Shown here: positions 17,779 to 26,549 of the stretch, in pieces | Position numbering within the stretch: position 1 is the stretch's first letter | Layout: the number at the start of each line of letters is the position of its first letter | Assembly (NCBI RefSeq): GCF_900156335.1 | Contig: NZ_FTMZ01000019.1 | Span: 30,912-94,911 of the forward strand | Direction of reading: 5' to 3' | From: Sphaerotilus natans | GTDB taxonomy: Bacteria > Pseudomonadota > Gammaproteobacteria > Burkholderiales > Burkholderiaceae_C | Length of the DNA stretch: 64,000 bases | Made by a program: the position numbers and the translations under genes | Notes under the pieces: generated by a model | Database searches by the model: none | What the model was told of the DNA's origin: nothing | Seen by the model: the letters and a program-made list of their open reading frames with translations, nothing else

Positions 17779-18705
17779 ATGAAGAAGTCTCTGCTCGCTC
17801 TCGCCGTCCTGGGCGCTTTCGCCGGTGCCGCTTCGGCCCAGTCGTCGGTCACGCTGTACGGCAAGCTGGATCTGGGCTTCGCCAAGACCGCCGGCTCGGC
17901 TGACAAGCAAGTCCGTGACGGTTCGGGCAGCCGCGTCGGCTTCCGTGGCGTCGAGGACCTGGGTGGCGGTCTGAAGGCCATGTTCCAGTTCGAGCACCGC
18001 TTCAACCCGGACACCGGTGACCAGGCTGCCACGCTGTTCTGGCAAGGCGTCTCGACCGTCGGTCTGGGCGGATCGTTCGGCACCGTGAACCTGGGCCGCC
18101 AGTACACCGCTGCCTTCTCGCTGGCCACCAACGTCATCGACCCGTTCGGTGGTGATACCGTCGCCGGCCTGCGTGGCGAATCGCTGACCAAGTCGGTCGG
18201 CCGCCTGCGCACCGAGAACTCGGTCCGCTACGACGGCGCCTTCGGTGGCCTGAAGGTCGCTGCCGACATCGCCGAGACCCCGGCTGGTGGCGTGGATCGT
18301 CCGTACTCGGTCGCTGCCCAGTACGCTGCCGGCCCGTTCATGGTCGCCGCTTCGTACGACAACCCGACCGGCGCCAACGACAACCTGGCCACCCTGGGCG
18401 GTTCGTACGCCTTCGGCCCGGCCAAGGTCTCGCTGGGCATCGGCCGTGGCGACAACAACAGCAACGTGCGCGTCAAGCAGGCTCTGGCCGGCGTGACCGT
18501 CAATGTCGGCGCCGCTGGCCAGGTCCTGGCTGGCTACGCTCAGCAGGAAGTCGGCACCGCTGACGCGACCAAGAAGGTCTCGCTGGGCTATCGCCACAAC
18601 CTGTCGAAGCGCACCCAGCTGTACACCGACGTTACCCGCGTCAACGATCTGCTGAGCAAGACCGAGAAGACCGGTTACGACTTCGGCGTGATCCACACCT
18701 TCTGA
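17779..18705 (+). CDS. Gram-negative porin (Omp32-like)
   Basis: The 308-residue precursor has a classic Sec signal (MKKSLLALAVLGAFAGAASAQ, cut after about residue 20). It continues with the Burkholderiales porin start SSVTLYGKLDLGFAK, the loop-3 type sequence after FGTVNLGRQYT, and a C-terminal beta-strand ending in VIHTF with terminal Phe, the BAM recognition signal. GGAG lies eight bases before ATG. Codons are strongly biased (CTG, GGC, CGC and a raised share of GCT), as expected for an abundant outer-membrane protein. Trimeric 16-strand diffusion porin; substrate preference is not predictable. Confidence 0.93.
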   Translation: MKKSLLALAVLGAFAGAASAQSSVTLYGKLDLGFAKTAGSADKQVRDGSGSRVGFRGVEDLGGGLKAMFQFEHRFNPDTGDQAATLFWQGVSTVGLGGSFGTVNLGRQYTAAFSLATNVIDPFGGDTVAGLRGESLTKSVGRLRTENSVRYDGAFGGLKVAADIAETPAGGVDRPYSVAAQYAAGPFMVAASYDNPTGANDNLATLGGSYAFGPAKVSLGIGRGDNNSNVRVKQALAGVTVNVGAAGQVLAGYAQQEVGTADATKKVSLGYRHNLSKRTQLYTDVTRVNDLLSKTEKTGYDFGVIHTF

Positions 18706-18747
18706 TGTCCGGCCTGCGTCCTGCAGGCTTGAAGATCGAAGATGCGC

Positions 18748-18780
18748 AAAAGGCCACCCTCGGGTGGCCTTTTGCCTTTT
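18748..18780 (+). terminator. Intrinsic terminator after the first porin
   Basis: An AAAAGGCCACCC/GGGTGGCCTTTT stem with a minimal loop is followed by GCCTTTT, 43 bases after the porin stop. The A-rich 5' arm makes it potentially bidirectional, but only the porin lies upstream of it. Confidence 0.85.
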
Positions 18781-18814
18781 GTCATGGGTAGACGGACTGA
18801 TACCTTGCTGTTCC

Positions 18815-19561
18815 ATGGCGCCTCTCTCCATGACCTCCTTCCTTTCCCAGTGCGGGCTCGCGCTAGCGGGCAGCTTCGTGCTGGCGGGTTGCGCCGGGCT
18901 GCCTGCCGCGGTCGATCGCTCCAGCCTGCCGGATGATCCGCAGTCGCCGGCGGTGTCGGTCGATGCCGGGGGCGTGCAACGCCTGCCGGGCAAGCGCGAG
19001 ACGTTCTATCGCCCGGCCCAGCGGCTCGGTCAACCCTGCCTGCACGCGCGTGCCGAGCGCTCGGCCAGCCTGTGGCGGATGCGGCTGCAGGCGCCGCGCA
19101 CCGAGGCCCGCCTGCTGCGCTTTTCCTGGTGGGCCGCCGATCTGGATGAGCGCGCCACGGTGGCGCAGGCCGACAGCGACGATGCGGTGGCCCGGGTGGT
19201 GCTGGCCTTCGACGGCGACCTGTCGCGCCTGAACGCGCGCAACCGCATGCTCTTCGACCTGGCACACACCCTGACCGGCGAGATGCCGCCCTATGCCACG
19301 CTGATGTATGTGTGGGATGCCCAGGCGCCGGTCGGCAGCGTCATCGTCAGCAGCCGCAGCGACCGCATCCGCAAGATCGTCGTCGAGTCCGGTCGCGGCC
19401 AGCTCAATGGCTGGCGCCACTACGAGCGGGATGTGCGCGCCGACTTCGAGCGCGCCTTCGGCGAACCGTCGGGTCCGCTGACCAGCCTGGCCTACATGAC
19501 CGATGCCGACAACACCCAGGGCCGCGCCGAGGCCTGCTACGGGCCGGCGCGGCTTTTCTGA
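18815..19561 (+). CDS. DUF3047 lipoprotein
   Basis: The 248-residue protein has a lipoprotein signal peptide with lipobox VLAGC (Cys about residue 25) and a DUF3047 domain. Family features visible are LLRFSWWAADLDERA, ARVVLAFDGDLSRL, PYATLMYVWDAQAPVGSVI, KIVVESGRGQLNGWRHYERD and a C-terminal LAYMTDADNTQGRAEACYG. DUF3047 proteins are secreted or periplasmic and have no established function. The start is uncertain (18815 or 18830); both precede the signal peptide and neither has a clear ribosome binding site. It sits between two porin genes on the same strand, just after the terminator of the first. Confidence 0.82.
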   Translation: MAPLSMTSFLSQCGLALAGSFVLAGCAGLPAAVDRSSLPDDPQSPAVSVDAGGVQRLPGKRETFYRPAQRLGQPCLHARAERSASLWRMRLQAPRTEARLLRFSWWAADLDERATVAQADSDDAVARVVLAFDGDLSRLNARNRMLFDLAHTLTGEMPPYATLMYVWDAQAPVGSVIVSSRSDRIRKIVVESGRGQLNGWRHYERDVRADFERAFGEPSGPLTSLAYMTDADNTQGRAEACYGPARLF

Positions 19562-19711
19562 GCATCGAGCCGGCGCCTCGCCTCGACATCCATGCCCCTT
19601 CTGTCACTGTGGTGACGAGATGTGAGGCGGTGCACTCGGGATCTTCCAGACTGCACGTCCGGCTGGCCAGAGCCAAGAATGGCGCTGTCTCACCTTGCTG
19701 ACGGAGTCCCC

Positions 19712-20794
19712 ATGAAGAAGACCCTCCTGTTCGCCGCAGCGGCCGCGGCCGTGCACGGCGGCGCGCTGGCCCAGACGCCTGCGGCACCGAGCGCGGTGTC
19801 GATCTACGGCATCGTCGATCTGGCGCTGCGCCACACCACCAACGATGGCGCGACCGCCGCCACCCGGGGCGATTCCCAGAGCCAGGTGACCGCCGGCATG
19901 TCGCAGAGCCGGCTGGGTCTGAACATTTCCGAGGATCTCGGTGGTGGCCTGCGCGCGCTGGGCAACCTCGAGCACCGCTTCAATGCCGACGAGGGTACAC
20001 AGGCGGCGACCGACTTCTGGCGCCAGTCCTGGGTCGGCCTGCAGGGCGGATTCGGCCGCATCACCGTGGGTCGTCAGTACAACGTGCTGTTCGATGTCTT
20101 CACCTCGACCTACGCGTCCTTCCGCTACTCGCCCTACATCGAGGCCTTCAAGCCGGAGATCGGCTTCTCGCTGGGCGCGCGCAACAGCAACATGGTCAAG
20201 TACCTGGTCGAAAGCGGTCCGTGGCGCGCAGCGGTCCAGGCCAGCGTGTCCGAGGGTGCGGCCACCGGCGGCAAGTCGAGCGGGGGCTATGTGCGCTATG
20301 CCAGCGGCGGCTTCGCGGCCGGTGGTGCCTATCTGGCGCTGCGCGACGGCGCGGCGCGCAAGAGCGAGGTCATGACCCTGGGCGGCTCCTACAACAGTGG
20401 TCCGTGGAGCACTTCGCTCGGTCTGGCGCGCAACAAGTTCGAGAGCGGCTTCAATCCGCTGATCATCGCCTCGCTGCTGGGCAATGGCGGCACCAACGGC
20501 ACCTTCGCGCTGGGCAATGTCGAGCACCGCGACATGCTGTCGGTCGGCGCCGGCTACCAGCTCACGCCGCAGCTCAATCTGGGCGCGCATTACTGGCATG
20601 CACGCCAGACCGGTCGCACCACCGCGGGTGACGGCAAGGCCGATTTCTATGCGGTGGTGGCCGACTACGCCTTCTCGAAGCGCACCGATGTCTATCTGGA
20701 GATCGACCGCACCCGCTTCCGCGACAGCCTGACCTTCGCCAACGGCGCGACCAGCCGGGTCGGCACGATGATGGGCGTGCGCCACCGCTTCTGA
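19712..20794 (+). CDS. Gram-negative porin, second copy
   Basis: This 360-residue porin is a divergent paralogue of the gene 1 kb upstream. It has a signal peptide cut near GGALAQ (about 23), then SAVSIYGIVDLALRH, ISEDLGGGLRALGNLEHRFN, the loop-3 region after FGRITVGRQYNVLFDVF, and a terminal strand ending in GVRHRF (C-terminal Phe). It is longer than the first porin, mainly through extra loop sequence between strands. ATG 19712 (MKKTLLF) is preferred to an in-frame start at 19622 because only it yields a signal peptide at the N-terminus. Confidence 0.92.
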   Translation: MKKTLLFAAAAAAVHGGALAQTPAAPSAVSIYGIVDLALRHTTNDGATAATRGDSQSQVTAGMSQSRLGLNISEDLGGGLRALGNLEHRFNADEGTQAATDFWRQSWVGLQGGFGRITVGRQYNVLFDVFTSTYASFRYSPYIEAFKPEIGFSLGARNSNMVKYLVESGPWRAAVQASVSEGAATGGKSSGGYVRYASGGFAAGGAYLALRDGAARKSEVMTLGGSYNSGPWSTSLGLARNKFESGFNPLIIASLLGNGGTNGTFALGNVEHRDMLSVGAGYQLTPQLNLGAHYWHARQTGRTTAGDGKADFYAVVADYAFSKRTDVYLEIDRTRFRDSLTFANGATSRVGTMMGVRHRF

Positions 20795-20807
20795 GCGGCC
20801 CGTGGCT

Positions 20808-20966
20808 TCAGCGTGCGGCGCCGGGCTGTGCCGGCGCTGAGGCCGGCGTGGGCGAGGCCGTGACTGCTTCGCGGGGCAGGGTCAGCGGCCCTTTCTGGCC
20901 ACATCCCGTCACCAGCAGGAGGGTGCAGGCCAGCGCTACACTCGTTTTCAGCAGACCTTGCAACAT
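20808..20966 (-). CDS. lptM: LPS-assembly lipoprotein LptM (YifL-like)
   Basis: A 52-residue lipoprotein with lipobox LLVTGC followed directly by GQKGPLTLP, the hallmark of the LptM/YifL family, and a Pro/Ala-rich tail. In Escherichia coli LptM assists oxidative maturation of the LptD/LptE LPS translocon. A TAGAAT box on the minus strand (20974-20979) ends seven bases before the ATG, so the transcript could be leaderless. It is divergent from cyaY with 24 bp between starts, as in many proteobacteria. Confidence 0.88.
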   Translation of the reverse strand: MLQGLLKTSVALACTLLLVTGCGQKGPLTLPREAVTASPTPASAPAQPGAAR

Positions 20967-20990
20967 GAAGACGATTCTAGCCTGAGCACC

Positions 20991-21371
20991 ATGACCCCTC
21001 CGGACACCTCCGACCGCAGCACGCCCTCCGGCCTCGCCGATGCCGAGTACCTTCGCCTGGCCCATGCGGCGCTGGCGGCGATCGAGACCACGATCGATCG
21101 CTGGCTCGACGAGGACCTCATCGACATCGACACCCACCGCACTGGCGGCCTGCTGGAGCTGAGCTTTCCCGGCGGCAGCAAGATCATCCTGAACACCCAG
21201 CCGCCGCTGCACGAGATCTGGATGGCCGCGCGTGCCGGCGGCTATCACTACCGCTGGGTCGACGGTGCCTGGCGCGACACCCGCAGCGGCGAGGAGTTCT
21301 TCGCCGCGCTGTCGGCGCAGGCCAGCGCCCAGGGCGGCCGGGCGCTGCGCTTCGAGGCGCCGGCGGCCTGA
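20991..21371 (+). CDS. cyaY: Frataxin homologue CyaY
   Basis: The 126-residue protein matches bacterial frataxin: EYLRLAHAALAAIE, the acidic ridge with DEDLIDIDTHRTGG, LELSFPGGSKIILNTQPPLHEIWMAARAGGYHY and a terminal DTRSGEEFFAAL. CyaY binds iron and modulates IscS in Fe-S cluster assembly. ATG 20991 was chosen; an upstream in-frame ATG at 20958 would overlap the lptM start. The N-terminus is about 15 residues longer than the E. coli protein. Confidence 0.92.
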   Translation: MTPPDTSDRSTPSGLADAEYLRLAHAALAAIETTIDRWLDEDLIDIDTHRTGGLLELSFPGGSKIILNTQPPLHEIWMAARAGGYHYRWVDGAWRDTRSGEEFFAALSAQASAQGGRALRFEAPAA

Positions 21372-21386
21372 ACGCCGGCCGCCGGC

Positions 21387-23774
21387 TCACTGGGGTGCGC
21401 TGGCGCCGCTCTCGTCGGAGCGGAACAGGTCGAGAATGCCCTTGCGCTCTTCCTCGCCTGTGCGTGGCTGGCCCTCGTCGAGGCCCAGCGAGCGTACGCC
21501 GCCGCCCTGCGCGTTCTCGGTGTAGTACCACTCGCCGCCGACCTGCGTCACGCCATCGGGCGGGGTGTACTCGACCACCGGCGCCCCGCGCAGCGCGTGG
21601 CTCATGTAGTCGATCCAGACCGGCAGGGCCAGGCCGCCGCCGGTCTCGCGTGCGCCCAGCGAGCGCGGCTTGTCGTAGCCGATCCACACCACCGCGACCC
21701 GCGACGCGCTGAAGCCGGTGAACCAGGCATCCTGCGAATCGTTGGTGGTGCCGGTCTTGCCGTACAGGTCCGGCCGCTTGAGCCGCGCCTGCGCGCTGGC
21801 GGCGGTGCCGCTGCGGGTGATTTCCTGCAGCAGGCTGTTGGTCATGAAGGCATTGCGCTCGGGGATGACCCGCAGGCGCTCGTCATGGGCGGCGGGCACG
21901 CGGGCCTGGGCGAGCACCTGGCCGCGCGCATCGGTGATGCGGGTGATCAGCACCGGATCGACCCGCATGCCGCTGTTGGCGAAGACCGCATAGGCGTCGG
22001 CCATCTCCATCGGCGTGACCGAGCCGGCGCCCAGCGCCATCGTCAGGTAGGCGGGATGCTTGTCGGCCTCGAAGCCGAACTTCGTCACCCACTGCTGCGC
22101 GTAGCTCGGACCGATCGACTTGAGGATGCGGATCGAGACCATGTTCTTCGACTTGGCCAGCGCGCGACGCATCGACATCGGGCCGTCGAACTGGCCGTCG
22201 TAGTTCTTCGGCTCCCAGGGCTGGCTGCCGGTGGTGCCGGCGTCGAAGAACAGCGGCGCGTCGTTGATGACGGTCGCTGGCGAAAAGCCCTTTTCCAGCG
22301 CCGCCGAGTAGACGAAGGGCTTGAAGCTCGAGCCCGGCTGGCGCCAGGCCTGGGTCACATGATTGAACTTGTTCTTGGCGTAGTCGAAGCCGCCGACCAT
22401 CGCGCGGATGTGGCCGGTGCGCGGGTCCAGCGCGACGAATGCGCCCTCGACCTCGGGCTGGCTGACGATGCTCCAGTCGCCGGCGCTGCCTGACTTCATG
22501 ACCCGGATGATCGCACCGCGCCGCACGCGCTGCGCCGGTGGTGCCTGTTCGCCGAGCGCCGAGGCCGCCAGCTTCAGGCCAGCGCCGCTGATCGTGATGG
22601 TCTCGCCGTTCTGCAGCATCGCGCTGACTTTGCGCGGCGAGGCCACGGTCACGATGGCCGCGCGCACGTCGTCGTAGTCGGGATGGTCCTCCAGCGCCTC
22701 GGCGATGCGCACGTCCAGGCCGGTGTCGGTCACCGGCAGCTCGACGAAGCCGATCGGGCCGCGGTAGGCACGGCGCTGCTCGTAGTTCAGCAGCCCGCGG
22801 CGCAGCGCGCGGTAGGCCTGCATCTGCTCGCCGGCATCGAGCGAGAGCTCGACCGTCAGGCCGCGGGTGTAGGCCTCTTCGCCATACTGGGCGAAGATCA
22901 GCTGGCGTGCGGCCTCGACCGCGTACTCGGCATGAATGTCACTGCCGCGCGGGCTGGGATAGCTCAGCTCCTGAGCCAGCGCTTCGTCGCGCTGGGCCTC
23001 GGTGATGAAGCCGTTCTCGACCATTCGTTCCAGGATGTAACGCTGGCGCACGGTCGCGCGCTTGCGGTTGCGGATCGGGTTGTAGGCCGACGGCGCCTTG
23101 GGCAGGCCGGCGAGCATCGCGGCTTCCGCCACCGTGATGTCCTTCAGGGGCTTGCCGAAGTAGATCTCGCTGGCCGCCGCGAAGCCGTAGGCGCGCTGAC
23201 CCAGGAAGATCTGGTTCATGTAGACCTCGAGGATCTTGCGCTTGCTCAGCTGGCTCTCGATCTTCAGCGACAGCAGGATCTCGTAGATCTTGCGGGTGAA
23301 GGTCTTCTCGGTCGACAGATAGAAGTTGCGTGCCACCTGCATCGTGATCGTCGAGGCGCCCTGGCTGCGCGAGTCGCGCAGGTTCTCGACCGCCGCGCGC
23401 AGGATGCCCTTGTAGTCGATGCCGCCGTGCTCGTAGAAGCGCGCGTCCTCGATGGCCAGCACCGCGTCCTGCATCACCTTCGGAATCTGCTCGATCGGCA
23501 GGTAGCTGCGGCGCTCCTCGCCGTACTCGCCCAGCATCACGCCGTCGGAGGAGATGACCCGCATCGGCAGCTTGGGCCGGTAGTCGACCAGGGAGTTGAT
23601 CTCCGGCAGGTTCGGGTAGGCCATCGCCAGCGCGATGCCCAGCAGCAGCGTGCCCGTCAGCAGCAGGGCCAGCGGCAGGCCGACGATCCAGCCCAGGGTT
23701 CGCAGCACCTTCCGGGCGCCGGTCGCCGTCCCGGCCGGACTCGGCGTGTTCGGGGAAGTGCCTTTATCGCTCAT
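21387..23774 (-). CDS. mrcA: Penicillin-binding protein 1A
   Basis: The 795-residue bifunctional class A PBP polymerises and cross-links peptidoglycan. It has an N-terminal membrane anchor (about 27-52), the GT51 transglycosylase motif EDARFYEHGG with catalytic Glu109, and RKILEVYMNQIFLGQRAYG. An OB-like insertion follows, then the transpeptidase with QPGSSFKPF (serine nucleophile), a SxN-type motif in AKSKNMVSI, and KTGTTND. The C-terminus carries NAQGGGVRSLG. It is divergent from pilM, the classic ponA/mrcA-pilM arrangement of many proteobacteria. A TATAAT box lies 48 bases upstream of the start. Confidence 0.96.
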   Translation of the reverse strand: MSDKGTSPNTPSPAGTATGARKVLRTLGWIVGLPLALLLTGTLLLGIALAMAYPNLPEINSLVDYRPKLPMRVISSDGVMLGEYGEERRSYLPIEQIPKVMQDAVLAIEDARFYEHGGIDYKGILRAAVENLRDSRSQGASTITMQVARNFYLSTEKTFTRKIYEILLSLKIESQLSKRKILEVYMNQIFLGQRAYGFAAASEIYFGKPLKDITVAEAAMLAGLPKAPSAYNPIRNRKRATVRQRYILERMVENGFITEAQRDEALAQELSYPSPRGSDIHAEYAVEAARQLIFAQYGEEAYTRGLTVELSLDAGEQMQAYRALRRGLLNYEQRRAYRGPIGFVELPVTDTGLDVRIAEALEDHPDYDDVRAAIVTVASPRKVSAMLQNGETITISGAGLKLAASALGEQAPPAQRVRRGAIIRVMKSGSAGDWSIVSQPEVEGAFVALDPRTGHIRAMVGGFDYAKNKFNHVTQAWRQPGSSFKPFVYSAALEKGFSPATVINDAPLFFDAGTTGSQPWEPKNYDGQFDGPMSMRRALAKSKNMVSIRILKSIGPSYAQQWVTKFGFEADKHPAYLTMALGAGSVTPMEMADAYAVFANSGMRVDPVLITRITDARGQVLAQARVPAAHDERLRVIPERNAFMTNSLLQEITRSGTAASAQARLKRPDLYGKTGTTNDSQDAWFTGFSASRVAVVWIGYDKPRSLGARETGGGLALPVWIDYMSHALRGAPVVEYTPPDGVTQVGGEWYYTENAQGGGVRSLGLDEGQPRTGEEERKGILDLFRSDESGASAPQ

Positions 23775-23821
23775 GGACTCTCGGGACAGGGGGCCGCCGG
23801 ATGGCAGGCCGATCGCGGCGG

Positions 23822-23827
23822 ATTATA
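23822..23827 (-). promoter_or_regulatory. -10 box upstream of mrcA
   Basis: Minus strand has a perfect TATAAT 48 bases before the mrcA start. No good -35 hexamer is evident at 16-18 bases. The rest of the mrcA-pilM gap is somewhat AT-richer and presumably also holds the pil promoter, which I could not place. Confidence 0.45.
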
Positions 23828-24062
23828 GGAACTGGTCACGAACCGCGAGATACGTTTGTAACGGCGGGCGAGCCCCCCCTTGCCCGGGCTCCTGTATCGT
23901 GATCGCATGACAAGCTTTGCCTTGCGCGGCCAGTTGACGGGTTTGCAACATCCTCGGAATGCGAAAGCCGGGATATCCTTGGGCCCTCAATGCCTTTGTT
24001 GATAGCATTGAAGTGATTTGTTAACAGTCCGGCGCGTTTTCGGACGTGCATTGGGGAATTGC

Positions 24063-25142
24063 GTGGGCTTTCTTGACCTCCTGCTGGGCCGTCGTCATGC
24101 GTCCCTGATCGGGCTGGACATCAACTCGTCCGGCGCCAAGCTGGTCGAACTCGGTCAGACCGCCTCCGGGGAGTACATCGTCGAGCGCTTCGCCAGCGAG
24201 AACTTCGAGAAGGGCTGGATCAACGACGGCACCATCGAGAAGTTCGACGAGGTGGCCGAGGCGGTGCAGCGGCTGGTGCAGCGCAGCGGCACCCGCACCA
24301 AGCAGGTCGCGATGGCGATGCCGCAGTCGGCGGTCATCACCAAGAAGATCGTGCTGCCGGGCGGGCTGACCGAGGAGGAGATGGAGCTGCAGGTCGAGGC
24401 CGAGGCCCACCAGTACATTCCGTTCCCGCTCGACGATGTCAGCCTCGACTTCTGCGTCATCGGTCCCAGCACCGAGCAGGTCGGCGATGTCGAGGTGATG
24501 CTGGCGGCCTCGCGCAAGGACCGCATCCAGGACCGCCAGGGCCTGGCCGAGTCGGCCGGACTGAAGCTGGTGGTGCTCGACATCGAGTCCAACGCCTCGC
24601 GGCTGGCGATGAGCCGCGTCGTCGAGGCCCTGCCCAACCAGGGCCGCGACGTGCTGGTGGCGCTGTTCGAGATCGGGGCCGACTCGACCAGCCTGAAGGT
24701 GCTGCGCGACGACGACATCCTCTACGACCGCGACCAGACCTTCGGCAGCGCGCAGCTCACGCAGCTGATCGTGCGCCAGTACGGCCTGACCTTCGACGAG
24801 GCCGAGCAGCGCCGCGCCAACGGCGACCTGCCCGAGGACTACGAGTCGACGCTGCTGGCGCCCTTCATCGACAGCCTGGCGCAGGAGATCGGCCGCGCGC
24901 TGCAGTACTTCTTCACCAGCACGCCGCACCACAAGGTCCACTACGTGATGCTGTCGGGCAACTCGGCGACGCTGCCCGGCCTGAAGGAGCGGGTGACCGA
25001 GTTCACCGGCTTCGCCACCCAGATCGTCAGCCCGTTCAACGGCATGCGCATCGGCTCCGCGGTGCGCGAGAGCAAGCTGCGCCGCGAGGCGCCGTCCTAC
25101 CTGACCGCCTGCGGCCTGGCGATGCGGAGATTCCTCCAATGA
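24063..25142 (+). CDS. pilM: Type IV pilus assembly protein PilM
   Basis: The 359-residue actin-like cytoplasmic protein begins FLDLLLGRRHASLIGLDINSS, then has SGAKLVELGQ, an FEIGADSTSLKVL nucleotide-binding loop and the C-terminal LSGNSATLPGLKERV and TACGLAMRRF typical of PilM. It binds the PilN cytoplasmic tail and forms the ring beneath the pilus machine. GTG 24063 is preferred, with GGGGAA eight bases upstream; upstream codons in the same frame offer only a TTG at 24018. First gene of the pilMNOPQ operon, divergent from mrcA. Confidence 0.95.
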   Translation: MGFLDLLLGRRHASLIGLDINSSGAKLVELGQTASGEYIVERFASENFEKGWINDGTIEKFDEVAEAVQRLVQRSGTRTKQVAMAMPQSAVITKKIVLPGGLTEEEMELQVEAEAHQYIPFPLDDVSLDFCVIGPSTEQVGDVEVMLAASRKDRIQDRQGLAESAGLKLVVLDIESNASRLAMSRVVEALPNQGRDVLVALFEIGADSTSLKVLRDDDILYDRDQTFGSAQLTQLIVRQYGLTFDEAEQRRANGDLPEDYESTLLAPFIDSLAQEIGRALQYFFTSTPHHKVHYVMLSGNSATLPGLKERVTEFTGFATQIVSPFNGMRIGSAVRESKLRREAPSYLTACGLAMRRFLQ

Positions 25143-25783
25143 TCCTGATCAACCTCCTCCCGCATCGGGAAGAGAAGCGGCGCCGACGCCGCCAGGCCTT
25201 CTTCGTGGGCCTGGGCGCGGCGGCGCTCGCGGGCGCGGCCATCGCGCTGGGCTGGAACGCGGTGCTGGGCGAGCTCACCGCGCAGCAGAACTCGCGCAAC
25301 ACCTTCCTGCAGTCCGAGATCCAGCGGCTCGAGAACCAGATCAAGGACATCGCGTCGCTCAAGACCGAGATCGAGGCCTTGAAGGCCCGCCAGCAGGTGG
25401 TCGAGAACTTCCAGATCGACCGCAACATGCCGGTGCACCTGCTCAACGAGCTGGCCGCGCAGACGCCCGAGGGCATGTACCTGACCACGGTGCGCCAGGA
25501 CGGCCAGAGCATCGCGGTGACCGCGGTGGCGCAGACCAACGAGCGGGTGTCGGAGTTCCTGCGCAACACCGCGCGCAGCTCGACCTGGCTGGAAAAGCCC
25601 GAGCTGGTCGAGATCAAGGCCGCGCCGGTCTCGACGGTGCGCGATGCCAAGCGGCTCTACGACGTCTCGGTGCGGCTGACGCTGCGCCGTCCGCAGGATC
25701 TCGAGCCGGCAGCGCCGCTGCCGGGTGCTGCGGCTTCCCGTGCCGGGCAGCCGGCGGCCGCAGCAGCCTCCCGCCAGGGCTGA
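25139..25783 (+). CDS. pilN: Type IV pilus alignment protein PilN
   Basis: This 214-residue bitopic protein starts with the conserved ILINLLPHREEKR motif that inserts into PilM, then has a membrane helix (about 21-43), a coiled coil (QNSRNTFLQSEIQRLENQ onwards, about 50-90) and a ferredoxin-like periplasmic domain. Start ATG overlaps the pilM stop by four bases (ATGA). The C-terminal 25 residues are Ala/Pro-rich. It pairs with PilO in the alignment complex between the inner-membrane motor and PilQ. Confidence 0.94.
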   Translation: MILINLLPHREEKRRRRRQAFFVGLGAAALAGAAIALGWNAVLGELTAQQNSRNTFLQSEIQRLENQIKDIASLKTEIEALKARQQVVENFQIDRNMPVHLLNELAAQTPEGMYLTTVRQDGQSIAVTAVAQTNERVSEFLRNTARSSTWLEKPELVEIKAAPVSTVRDAKRLYDVSVRLTLRRPQDLEPAAPLPGAAASRAGQPAAAAASRQG

Positions 25784-25808
25784 CGGGCGCCATCGCACCG
25801 GCATCACC

Positions 25809-26549
25809 ATGGCTCCTCCCCGCATGTCCATGAACATCGAGCTCGACACCCTGGTCGACCAGGTGTCGTCCCAGTTCCGCAACCTCAATCCGAACGAGCC
25901 CGGCCAGTGGCCGCTGCTGCCCAAGGTGGCCGCCTGGACGGCGATGACCGCGCTGGTGGTGCTGCTGGGCTGGCTCGGTCTGGTCTCGCTCACCGCCGAC
26001 GAGCTGGAGGCCGAGCGCAACCGCGAGGCCGCGCTCAAGACCGAGTACCAGGCCAAGCTGGCGCAGGCGATCAATCTCGACGAGCTGCGCAAGCAGAAGC
26101 TGCAGGTGCAGGAATATGTCACCCAGCTCGAGCGCCAGCTGCCCGGCAAGGCCGAGATGGACGCGCTGCTGTCGGACATCAACCAGGCCGGCCTCGGCCG
26201 CGGCCTGCAGTTCGAGCTGTTCCGGCCCGGCCAGGTCATCATCAAGGACTACTACGCCGAGCTGCCGATCGCGCTGCGGGTGACCGGCCGCTATCACGAC
26301 ATCGGCGCCTTCGCGGCGGATGTGGCCAACCTGTCGCGCATCGTCACGCTGCACAACCTGGTGATCACCACGCCAGGCCAGGCCAGCGGCCAGATGCTGC
26401 CCAGCGCCAACGGCCTGCTGGCGATGGAGGCCACCGCGCGCACCTACCGCTATCTCGATCCGGCCGAGGTCACCGAGCACCGCAAGGCGCAGCAGGCGGC
26501 CAAGGGCGGCAAGCCCGGCGGCGCGCCGCAGTCCGGAGGCCAGCCATGA
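25809..26549 (+). CDS. pilO: Type IV pilus alignment protein PilO
   Basis: The 246-residue product has a cytoplasmic N-terminus, a membrane helix near 45-65 (AAWTAMTALVVLLGWLGLVS), a coiled coil (ELEAERNREAALKTEYQAKL onwards) and the PilO ferredoxin-like domain with KPGQV-like FRPGQVIIKDYYAELPIALRVTGRYHDIGAF. It ends in a Gly/Ala/Lys-rich tail. Start choice is uncertain (25809, 25824 or 25830), since no clear ribosome binding site is present. It heterodimerises with PilN and binds PilP. Confidence 0.93.
   Translation: MAPPRMSMNIELDTLVDQVSSQFRNLNPNEPGQWPLLPKVAAWTAMTALVVLLGWLGLVSLTADELEAERNREAALKTEYQAKLAQAINLDELRKQKLQVQEYVTQLERQLPGKAEMDALLSDINQAGLGRGLQFELFRPGQVIIKDYYAELPIALRVTGRYHDIGAFAADVANLSRIVTLHNLVITTPGQASGQMLPSANGLLAMEATARTYRYLDPAEVTEHRKAQQAAKGGKPGGAPQSGGQP

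Noticed and set aside
24000..24035. TTGTTG-N17-TGTTAA as a pilM promoter
   Set aside because: Spacing is right, but the -10 matches the consensus at only three positions.
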